Below are positions 32,519-39,482 of a stretch of 64,000 nucleotides of DNA, in pieces. The translations under genes were made by a program, and so were the position numbers. The DNA comes from Pelolinea sp. (GTDB lineage: Bacteria; Chloroflexota; Anaerolineae; Anaerolineales; Anaerolineaceae), in NCBI GenBank assembly GCA_012797975.1, contig JAAZOD010000004.1:1-64000 (forward strand), in the 5' to 3' direction. How positions within the stretch are numbered: position 1 is the stretch's first letter; each line of letters begins with the position of its first letter. The notes under the pieces are model-generated. The model did no database searches. It saw nothing but the letters and a program-made list of their open reading frames with translations, and was not told where the DNA came from.

Positions 32519-33859
32519 TTAAAGCATAGTTTTATTAATTCTAGATATGAATTCCTCTGCAATCATTTGTCTCAACGAATCCAAACTTACGCGATCCAGT
32601 GCTTTTTGAATGAATCCGCTAACAATCAATTCCACCCCTTCCTTTCCTGGAATACCACGCGAGGTCAGATAGAACTGCTGCTCCGGATCGATGTTCGTGA
32701 CCGTGACGCCGTGCGAACAGCGCACGTCATCGGTCAAGATCTCCAAACCGGGGATGGCATCTACCTTGGCAGATCGGCTGAGGATCAAATTGTGATTTGC
32801 CTGGTAGCCGTCCGCACGCAGGGCTTTCGGATCCACATAGATCATGCCTTCCCAGCGGCTTTGGCTTTCTCCATCCATCACCCCACGATACTGCAAGTCG
32901 CTGACAGTATTCTCGCCCAGATGATTCTGGTGCGTATCCATATAGAAACGCTGTTTTCCAGCCGGAAGGAACAAACCGGTAATGTTCGCCTGGCTGCCCT
33001 TGCCAGCCAGGTCCGCTTGCATGCGATACTTGGAAAAGCCGGGGCTGTGCAGCAGGGTGAATTCGTTCAATACTGCATCTTTCTCCAGTATCACTTTTTG
33101 GTTTTGAAAATCCCAGCTTTGCGAAGAAACTCCATTCAAATCAAGAAGATCCAGATGAGCGCCTTCTTCCAGATGGACCTCCAAGACTCCTGCAGAGAAT
33201 TGATCATGGGATGGATCATCGGAAATTCTCTGGCGCACCAGAGTAGCAGAGGAGTTGCGCGCAAGATAGATCAGGGTGGTTGAAGGAACAGCCAGGTGAT
33301 TTCCTTGCTGGATCTCCTGATAAAAAACAGGCGCTTTCAATACCTGATCTTCTGCAAGATAGAAAACGGTAGAGGTGGAAGCAAAAGCATAACCGAAAGC
33401 GGTAAATTTGTCGCTTACGGCAGGTACGATCTGCCCGATTTTTTGTATAATTTTTTCAGGGAAAGCTACGGCAGGGTCAGAGCTTAAACCGAAGCTCAAT
33501 CCCGTTCCCTGTATGGCCGGAACATTGACCCGGCGGCCTTGCTGTGAAACAATCTGCCGGCAGCATAGCATCTGCTTGGCATACTTGGTTGCAAGTTCAA
33601 CACCGACCCTCTCCGGCTCGCAAGCGATGGAAGTTGCCGGCAAGTGATAGGACTGTGATGAAAGACCCTGCAGCGATACCTTGTGCCAACCTGAAGTTGT
33701 CTCATCGGGAAAGGGCAGCGATCGATAGGTTTCCAGCGCACGTGCCTGCAGATCGTTGAGGAACGATAAATGGCCAGGAACAGGTACAAATGAATCTACA
33801 AAAGAAAATTCATTCATTGGTTTCGATGCTTCGATCGGAACAGAGGTGGTCTGCTTCAT
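32519..33859 (-). CDS. sufD: Fe-S assembly protein SufD
   Basis: A partner of SufB in the SufBC2D scaffold. The 446-residue protein has the beta-helix core with repeated strands and the family C-terminal block DDVRCSHGVTVTNIDPEQQFYLTSRGI (quoted here in part: DDVRCSHGV and FYLTSRGI), with the conserved His near residue 385. The start is at an ATG one base after the sufB stop, so the pair is coupled. The N-terminal 150 residues are variable, as is usual in SufD. Confidence 0.93.
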   Translation of the reverse strand: MKQTTSVPIEASKPMNEFSFVDSFVPVPGHLSFLNDLQARALETYRSLPFPDETTSGWHKVSLQGLSSQSYHLPATSIACEPERVGVELATKYAKQMLCCRQIVSQQGRRVNVPAIQGTGLSFGLSSDPAVAFPEKIIQKIGQIVPAVSDKFTAFGYAFASTSTVFYLAEDQVLKAPVFYQEIQQGNHLAVPSTTLIYLARNSSATLVRQRISDDPSHDQFSAGVLEVHLEEGAHLDLLDLNGVSSQSWDFQNQKVILEKDAVLNEFTLLHSPGFSKYRMQADLAGKGSQANITGLFLPAGKQRFYMDTHQNHLGENTVSDLQYRGVMDGESQSRWEGMIYVDPKALRADGYQANHNLILSRSAKVDAIPGLEILTDDVRCSHGVTVTNIDPEQQFYLTSRGIPGKEGVELIVSGFIQKALDRVSLDSLRQMIAEEFISRINKTML

Positions 33860-33860
33860 A

Positions 33861-35267
33861 TCAACCTACTGCTCCTTCCATTTGCAACTGGATCAGCCGA
33901 TTCATTTCCACTGCGTATTCCATGGGCAGCTCTTTGACCAAGGGTTCGATGAACCCGGAGATGACCATGGTGGTGGCTTCCTCTTCGCTCAATCCACGGC
34001 TGGTCAGGTAGAAAAGCTGTTCCTCTCCAACCTTGGATACGGATGCCTCATGGCCGATGGATACATTCTCCGCACGGTTCTCGATATGCGGGTATGTATC
34101 GGAACGAGATTTTCCGTCTAAAATCAGTGCATCGCACACTACCTTGGCTTTGGCCGATTCGGCTTTTTTGTCCACGTATACAAGCCCGCGGAAAGAAGAA
34201 CGTCCGCCATCTTTGCTGATGGATTTGGATGTGATCTTGCTGGTAGTATCCTCCGCCAGATGCAGCATCTTTCCACCGGTATCCTGGTCCTGTCCCCGCC
34301 CGGCAAATGCCATGGAGAGCATTTCACCATGTGCATGTGGACCCACCAGATAACAGGCAGGATACTTCATGGTCGCTTTGGAACCCAGGTTGCTATCAAC
34401 CCATTCCATGGTGCCTTCCTCATGCACCATGGCGCGCTGCGTTACCAGATTGTAAACATTGGTTGACCAATTCTGGATGGTGGTATAGCGCACCCGCGCA
34501 CCTTTTTTGACGATGATCTCGATCACACCGCTGTGAAAGGAATTCTTGGAATACTGGGGGGCGGTGCACCCCTCCACATAATGAACCTGGGAACCCTCAT
34601 CGGCAATGATGATGCTGCGTTCGAACTGACCGATGCTGGCAGTGTTCAAACGAAAATATGCCTGCAGAGGCAATTCAACCTTCACAAAAGGTGGAATGTA
34701 GACAAAGGACCCACCCGACCACACTGCAGTGTTCAACGCTGCAAACTTATTATCCGTGAAAGGAACGACGGTTCCGAAATACTGTTTGAAGAGATCAGGG
34801 TGCTGACGCAGGCCCTCCTCGATGCTTAAAAAGATGACTCCCTGGTTTTCAAGTTGTTTCTGGATATTGTGATAGACCATCTCCGATTCATATTGAGCGC
34901 CCACCCCTGCCAGAAATTTCTGCTCCGCTTCGGGAATACCCAGGCGGTTAAAAGTATTTTTGATCGCCTCCGGGATCTCATCCCAATCGTTCTGGATTTC
35001 ATCAGTGGGTTTTACATAATAATACAGATCATCCAGATCCAACCCCTGTAGATCGACCCCCCAGGATGGCATAGGCATGGCATTGAACTGCTGCAGCGCT
35101 TTCAACCGATTCTCGCGCATCCACTGCGGCTCTTCCTTGTGCGCGGAGATCTGTCCCACGACTTCAGCGTCCAGCCCTTTACGGGACTTAAAGACATATT
35201 TTTCGGGGTCTTTGAAATCGTAGCGCTGTGGTTCAATTCCACGTAAAACGTCTTCTTGTTCAGACAT
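33861..35267 (-). CDS. sufB: Fe-S assembly protein SufB
   Basis: The main scaffold of the Suf system, on which clusters are assembled with SufC and SufD. The 468-residue protein has [11 protein letters not shown] (about residue 254), the region [20 protein letters not shown] (about 280) and the C-terminal [20 protein letters not shown], all typical of SufB. Full family length, no gaps. It is the second gene of the operon, after sufC. Confidence 0.96.
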   Translation of the reverse strand: MSEQEDVLRGIEPQRYDFKDPEKYVFKSRKGLDAEVVGQISAHKEEPQWMRENRLKALQQFNAMPMPSWGVDLQGLDLDDLYYYVKPTDEIQNDWDEIPEAIKNTFNRLGIPEAEQKFLAGVGAQYESEMVYHNIQKQLENQGVIFLSIEEGLRQHPDLFKQYFGTVVPFTDNKFAALNTAVWSGGSFVYIPPFVKVELPLQAYFRLNTASIGQFERSIIIADEGSQVHYVEGCTAPQYSKNSFHSGVIEIIVKKGARVRYTTIQNWSTNVYNLVTQRAMVHEEGTMEWVDSNLGSKATMKYPACYLVGPHAHGEMLSMAFAGRGQDQDTGGKMLHLAEDTTSKITSKSISKDGGRSSFRGLVYVDKKAESAKAKVVCDALILDGKSRSDTYPHIENRAENVSIGHEASVSKVGEEQLFYLTSRGLSEEEATTMVISGFIEPLVKELPMEYAVEMNRLIQLQMEGAVG

Positions 35268-35300
35268 GACACATTCTCTTCAGGATCGCTTTGAGATAGA

Positions 35301-36053
35301 TCAAGCTTTTACGCCGCGATAACCCTCTTCTTCCAGTTGCAATGCCAATTCAGGGCCACCGCTTTCCACGATCTTCCCGTCCACCATCACATGCACAATA
35401 TCCGGTTTGAGGTAATTTAACATGCGCTGGTAATGGGTAATGACAAGAATACCCAAACGATTGCTTTTCAGGGTGTTGATTCCTTCGGAAACGATGCGCA
35501 AGGCATCAATATCCAGACCTGAATCAGTTTCATCCAAAACGGCCATGGTGGGTTCCAGCATCGCCATTTGCAGAATCTCAACGCGCTTCTTCTCCCCTCC
35601 TGAGAAGCCGTCATTCAAATAACGCCCACCCATTTTTTGATCCATCTCCAGCAGTTTCATTTTTTCAAGCATGATCTTTCGAAATTCCGGAATGGGAATG
35701 CCATGATAGTTGGGGTCAACTGCTTTTCTATGTGCATTGATTGCCGTCCGTAGAAAATTGGCAACTGTCACACCCGGGATCGCCACCGGATATTGAAATG
35801 CTAGGAACAAACCCGCATGAGAACGCGCTTCGGGAGATAAAGCCAAAATGCTCCTGCCGTCCAGAAGCACCTCTCCTGAGGTAACTTGGTATTTGGGATG
35901 CCCCATCAAGGTATATGCCAGAGTGGATTTTCCGGTACCATTGGGGCCCATAATGGCATGCACCTCGCCAGCAGGAACGATAAGGTTGATGCCATGCAAG
36001 ATTTCAACATCCTCAACCTGCACATGCAGATCTTTGATTTCCAAACCGATCAT
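35301..36053 (-). CDS. sufC: Fe-S assembly ATPase SufC
   Basis: The ABC-type ATPase of the SufBC2D complex. The 250-residue protein has Walker A GPNGTGKST, the SufC-type signature FSGGEKKRVEILQMA, Walker B AVLDETDSGLDIDAL and the switch His in VITHYQRML. The ATG at 36053 has AAAGGAAAG upstream and matches the family start; an open extension to 36110 runs into the promoter and is rejected. It is the first gene of the operon and lies about 22 bases downstream of a well-formed promoter. Confidence 0.95.
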   Translation of the reverse strand: MIGLEIKDLHVQVEDVEILHGINLIVPAGEVHAIMGPNGTGKSTLAYTLMGHPKYQVTSGEVLLDGRSILALSPEARSHAGLFLAFQYPVAIPGVTVANFLRTAINAHRKAVDPNYHGIPIPEFRKIMLEKMKLLEMDQKMGGRYLNDGFSGGEKKRVEILQMAMLEPTMAVLDETDSGLDIDALRIVSEGINTLKSNRLGILVITHYQRMLNYLKPDIVHVMVDGKIVESGGPELALQLEEEGYRGVKA

Positions 36054-36081
36054 TCTTTCTTTCCTTTCCGGTAGCCACGTG

Positions 36082-36110
36082 AGTATACCACGTTGGCCTC
36101 TTTTGGTCAA
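36082..36110 (-). promoter_or_regulatory. Promoter of the suf operon
   Basis: On the - strand: -35 TTGACC (36110-36105), exactly 17 bases, -10 TATACT (36087-36082). The -35 overlaps the left arm of the inverted repeat at 36106-36139, so a regulator bound there would block the promoter. Confidence 0.85.
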
Positions 36111-36139
36111 TATTTATTATAAATATCACAAATATTGAC
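36106..36139. promoter_or_regulatory. Candidate SufR-type operator (inverted repeat)
   Basis: A perfect 10-bp inverted repeat GTCAATATTT-N14-AAATATTGAC lies midway between sufC and the divergent sufR-like gene. Each arm overlaps the -35 element of one of the two divergent promoters. This is the layout expected for coupled autorepression and operon repression by the regulator encoded next door. The sequence differs from the CAAC-N6-GTTG site known for cyanobacterial SufR. Confidence 0.8.
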
Positions 36140-36163
36140 ATTTTCAGATCCGCATGATATAGT
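36135..36163 (+). promoter_or_regulatory. Promoter of the sufR-sufT unit
   Basis: -35 TTGACA (36135-36140, perfect consensus), 17-base spacer, -10 TATAGT (36158-36163). The -35 overlaps the right arm of the inverted repeat. Confidence 0.85.
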
Positions 36164-36180
36164 GATACCGGTGTAATCCA

Positions 36181-36810
36181 ATGAATACGATGAAAACAAC
36201 CCGTGAAAAAGTATTGACCACCATCAAACTGCACTCCAAATCCACCATCCTGGAAATTGCGGACAAGGTTGGCATCAATGCCATCTCGGTACGCCATCAT
36301 CTCACCAATCTGCAGGCTGAGGGACTGATCATTGCAGAGGAAGAAAGACATGGTGTTGGCAGACCGCGATTGGTATATTCCTTGACCGAAAAAGGAATGG
36401 AAAACTTTCCATCCAGCTATTTCCGTCTGGCAAATTCACTCATGGACCAACTCAAGGAAGCACTGCCCGAAAAAGAGGTCAATTCTATTTTTCATAATAT
36501 GGCCGAAAAACTCACCTCTGATTACGAACCGATGCTCGCCAAGATGAACATTGAAGAACGCTTGGAACTGTTGAAAACCGTCCTCAACAATGAGGGATTT
36601 GATGTGGAATGGGAAAAACACGGAAAAGAATGCCACATCAATGAGATTTCCTGCCCCTATTTCAAGATCGGCGACCATCATCCGGAAGTATGCTTGTTCG
36701 ATAAAACCATCATTTCCAACATTCTGGACGTTCCCATGAACAAGATCACACACAAAGACCACGATGATGATCTTTGCACCTACACCATCGACCTCTCCGA
36801 TAAAAAATGA
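36181..36810 (+). CDS. SufR-like Fe-S-sensing transcriptional regulator
   Basis: DNA-binding regulator, 209 residues. Residues about 10-70 form a winged helix (ILEIADKVGINAISVRHHL, then a wing with GVGRPRLVYSLTEKG) of the ArsR/DeoR-like type found in SufR. The C-terminal half carries four cysteines (Cys151, 158, 171, 199; CHINEISC and PEVCLFD) spaced so that they could hold a [4Fe-4S] cluster, the sensing device of SufR, though the spacing is not identical to the cyanobacterial protein. It is divergent from sufCBD and shares an operator-like repeat with it, so it probably represses suf when clusters are plentiful. An ATG at 36190 is an alternative start. sufT follows with an ATGA overlap. Confidence 0.85.
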   Translation: MNTMKTTREKVLTTIKLHSKSTILEIADKVGINAISVRHHLTNLQAEGLIIAEEERHGVGRPRLVYSLTEKGMENFPSSYFRLANSLMDQLKEALPEKEVNSIFHNMAEKLTSDYEPMLAKMNIEERLELLKTVLNNEGFDVEWEKHGKECHINEISCPYFKIGDHHPEVCLFDKTIISNILDVPMNKITHKDHDDDLCTYTIDLSDKK

Positions 36811-37151
36811 GCGAAGAAACACCTACCCTGCCCAACTGGAAGATTAGCACTTCCAATCCGGATCTTGCTGGAAAGATCCGCGCTGCACTGCGCCAGGTTC
36901 GCGATCCAGAGATCGGCAGTGATATCATTCAATTGGGATTGGTGCGCGAAGTCGAAGATTCCGAGAAGAATGTGGTCATCACCATGATCATGACCACCCC
37001 CTACTGCCCGTACGGTCCGGCTATGCTAGAATCAGCACGCCGCATTGTCGAGGAACAGGTCGGTAAGAGCACGACCATCATTTACGGGAATGAGGCCTGG
37101 GACCCTTCCATGATGGAAGATCCCACCGCTTTTAATTGGGGGCTTTTCTAG
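36807..37151 (+). CDS. sufT: Fe-S cluster assembly/maintenance protein SufT (MIP18/DUF59 family)
   Basis: A 114-residue MIP18-family protein involved in iron-sulfur cluster delivery. It has the signature VRDPEIGSDIIQLGLV (about residue 31) and the Cys-containing TTPYCPYGPAM near 66, then the WDPSMMEDPTA end seen in this family. It overlaps the sufR-like gene by four bases (ATGA), so cluster sensing and cluster handling are coexpressed, divergent from the main suf operon. The extended Pro-rich start (EETPTLPNWKIS) is of unknown meaning. Confidence 0.87.
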   Translation: MSEETPTLPNWKISTSNPDLAGKIRAALRQVRDPEIGSDIIQLGLVREVEDSEKNVVITMIMTTPYCPYGPAMLESARRIVEEQVGKSTTIIYGNEAWDPSMMEDPTAFNWGLF

Positions 37152-37187
37152 CACACAGGGCGAGCTCCCATGCCCCTTGTTCTTCTC

Positions 37188-37205
37188 GCGGCTGCTGACA
37201 GCCGC
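37188..37205 (+). terminator. Hairpin after sufT (weak terminator)
   Basis: GCGGCTG and CAGCCGC with a 4-base loop, 37 bases past the sufT stop. The tail is T-poor (TTCACC), so it may terminate only weakly. Confidence 0.4.
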
Positions 37206-37221
37206 TTCACCAGTTACAGAT

Positions 37222-37261
37222 AAAAAAACACCCTGCTTATTGGAAACTTTAAAAGCAGGGT
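37222..37261 (-). terminator. Terminator of the SPT-like gene
   Basis: On the - strand a 9-bp stem (ACCCTGCTT with AAGCAGGGT) is followed by a G and a seven-T run, 31 bases past the stop of the PLP enzyme gene. Confidence 0.85.
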
Positions 37262-37292
37262 AGAGTATTTAGCATTTCGACAGATCAATGAA

Positions 37293-38471
37293 TTAAATGA
37301 TTGCCAGTTCCTTGCCGACCTTTTGGAACACACTTAATACCTTATCAATCTGTTCATCGGTGTGGGTGGCCATATAGCTGGTGCGCAGCAATTGCTGCCC
37401 TGCTGACACAGCGGGTGAGACCACCGGATTCACGAAAACACCGTTTTCAAACAACGCTTTCCATGAACGGAAGGTGAGTTCATCATCACCTATGATGACC
37501 GGCACAATGGGTGTGACCGAATTACCAATATTGAAACCCATGGCGCGCAATTCTGTGCGGATCGTTTCACCAATGATATTCACGCGGGTCACCCTTTCAG
37601 GTTCATCGCGAATGACCTGGATGGCCGCCAGAACAGCCGCCGCATTGGAAGCCGGGATGCTGGCACTGAAGATCAGCGAACGCGCAGTGTGTTTTATATA
37701 GTGGATAATATCACTGTTGCCGGCGATAAAACCACCCAACGAGGCAAAGGATTTGCTAAAGGTGGACATGATCAGGTCCACATCGTTATCCATGCCAAAT
37801 TCGCGTGCGGTACCTCTGCCACCTCCCACCACACCCATACCATGCGCATCATCCACCATCACGCGCGCGTCATATTTCCTAGCCATTGGAATAAGGTGCG
37901 GAAGGTCTGCCAGGTCGCCACCCATGGAAAATACGCCATCCACCACGATCAACCTTCCACGATCTTCCGGGATCGACTTTAAAACTCGTTCCAAATGCTC
38001 AATATCATTATGCGGGAAACGTTCGATTTTTCCATATCCCAGACGCGCTCCATCCACGATGCTGGCATGGTCCTCTTTATCCAAAATGACCACATCATCA
38101 CGGCTGATCAAAGCGCTGATGGTACCCAGATTGGTTTGCATACCGGTGGAAAAGATCAATGCTTCTTCCTTTCCCACAAAGTCAGCAATCTCTTTTTCAA
38201 CCTGCTCATGCAATTCCAGCGTTCCGTTCAAAAACCGGGAGCCGGTGCAACTGGTGCCAAATCGTTCCACGGCTTTGATGGCCGCTTCTTTTACTTTGGG
38301 ATGGGTCGTTAGTCCAAGATAATTGTTGGAGCCGCACATGATCATGCGTTTGCCATTGTAAACAACTTCCGTTCCTTCATTTTCAGCCAAGGGCAGGAAA
38401 TAAGGATAGATCCCTTTTTCCATTACTTCCTTTGCATCGGTATATTCCCTGCATTTTTTAAAAATATCCAT
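37293..38471 (-). CDS. Serine palmitoyltransferase-like PLP-dependent acyltransferase
   Basis: An alpha-oxoamine synthase, 392 residues, which joins an acyl-CoA with an amino acid. The family includes KBL (glycine and acetyl-CoA), BioF, and serine palmitoyltransferase. Features: GSNNYLGL (47-54), SRFLNGTLELHE (78-89), PLP-stacking His135 (DHAS), DDAHGMGV (207-214) and PLP Lys240 in STFSKSFASLGGF. The start EKGIYPYF, the middle AHGMGVVGGGRGTAREFG and the end FVNPVVSPAVSAG resemble my memory of Bacteroidota serine palmitoyltransferases more than E. coli Kbl or BioF. This would imply sphingolipid-type long-chain bases. No other sphingolipid gene is nearby, and KBL activity cannot be excluded. 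Confidence 0.8.
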   Translation of the reverse strand: MDIFKKCREYTDAKEVMEKGIYPYFLPLAENEGTEVVYNGKRMIMCGSNNYLGLTTHPKVKEAAIKAVERFGTSCTGSRFLNGTLELHEQVEKEIADFVGKEEALIFSTGMQTNLGTISALISRDDVVILDKEDHASIVDGARLGYGKIERFPHNDIEHLERVLKSIPEDRGRLIVVDGVFSMGGDLADLPHLIPMARKYDARVMVDDAHGMGVVGGGRGTAREFGMDNDVDLIMSTFSKSFASLGGFIAGNSDIIHYIKHTARSLIFSASIPASNAAAVLAAIQVIRDEPERVTRVNIIGETIRTELRAMGFNIGNSVTPIVPVIIGDDELTFRSWKALFENGVFVNPVVSPAVSAGQQLLRTSYMATHTDEQIDKVLSVFQKVGKELAII

Positions 38472-38594
38472 GCGTGATAAATCCTTTCGCGTTTAATCCA
38501 TCAATTCTATAACCCTAAAATTATACAAACGTTATGCTTTTTAGATGTCATCATTTACAATAGAATTAATGGATTCTTTTTTAAGGAGCATTGT

Positions 38595-39482
38595 ATGTAC
38601 ATTGGAATTGAAGCGGGTGGAACAAAGTTTAATTGTATCATCGCTGAGGACCCGGAACATATTCTGGCTGAAAAGAGAATAGCTACCACCGACCCTGAAC
38701 AAACCATTCACGAAACCCTGCAGTTCATTCAGCAGTCTGCTGGTTCGTCTCACCAAAAAATGACAGCCATCGGAATCGGTTCTTTCGGGCCGCTGGATCT
38801 TAACCCGCATTCCCCCAATTTTGGTTCCATCACTTCCACCCCAAAAACTGCCTGGAAGAATTTCAACATCAAGCACGCTTTTGAAGATGCGCTCCAGATT
38901 CCCGTAATTATCGATACGGATGTCAACGCCGCAGCATACGGAGAATTTCTTTGGGGGGCTGGAAAAGGAAAGCGCTATGTTCTCTACGTGACCATCGGTA
39001 CAGGCATTGGTGGCGGTTTCGTGATCGATGGGATCCCCTATCATGGCATGCTGCACCCGGAAATGGGACATTTTTACCTGCCCGATTCCAATGCGAAGGT
39101 CCCCTTCAAAGGCGTATGTCCCTATCACAGCAATTGCTTCGAAGGTCTGGCTAGCGGACCTGCCCTGCAAGCGCGCTGGGGAACGGAAGCCAGTCTATTG
39201 CCGAAAGACCATCCCGCCTGGAAAGAAGAAGCGCATACGATTGCCCTGGCCCTGTGCAGTTACATCTGCATCCTCTCACCGGATATCCTCATCCTGGGAG
39301 GTGGTGTAATGCAGCAAGATCAACTTTTCCCCTTGATTCGCAGGAAAACCGTGCAGTTGTTGAACGGCTATATCCAAGCAGAGAATATCGTTAAAAATAT
39401 GGATACCTACATCGTACCCCCGGCCCTGGGATCCAAAGCGGGGGTACTCGGTTCACTTGCTTTAGCACGTTCAACTGTTTGA
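38595..39482 (+). CDS. ROK family sugar kinase (fructokinase-like)
   Basis: An ATP-dependent sugar kinase, 295 residues. It has the ROK start GIEAGGTKFNCII (residues 4-16), catalytic Asp region DTDVNAAAYGEF (about 115), the glycine motif TIGTGIGGGFV and the zinc site HPEMGH followed by CPYHSNCFEGLASGPAL, the pattern of ROK fructokinases. The C-terminal ILGGGVMQQ closes the fold. AAGGAGC precedes the ATG. It converges on and overlaps the end of tal-pgi by 12 bases. It would feed sugar phosphate to the pentose-phosphate enzymes encoded opposite. Confidence 0.9.
   Translation: MYIGIEAGGTKFNCIIAEDPEHILAEKRIATTDPEQTIHETLQFIQQSAGSSHQKMTAIGIGSFGPLDLNPHSPNFGSITSTPKTAWKNFNIKHAFEDALQIPVIIDTDVNAAAYGEFLWGAGKGKRYVLYVTIGTGIGGGFVIDGIPYHGMLHPEMGHFYLPDSNAKVPFKGVCPYHSNCFEGLASGPALQARWGTEASLLPKDHPAWKEEAHTIALALCSYICILSPDILILGGGVMQQDQLFPLIRRKTVQLLNGYIQAENIVKNMDTYIVPPALGSKAGVLGSLALARSTV

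Noticed and set aside
32567-33283. 238-codon open frame opposite sufD
   Set aside because: It lies fully inside the conserved sufD gene on the other strand, with no domain or ribosome site.
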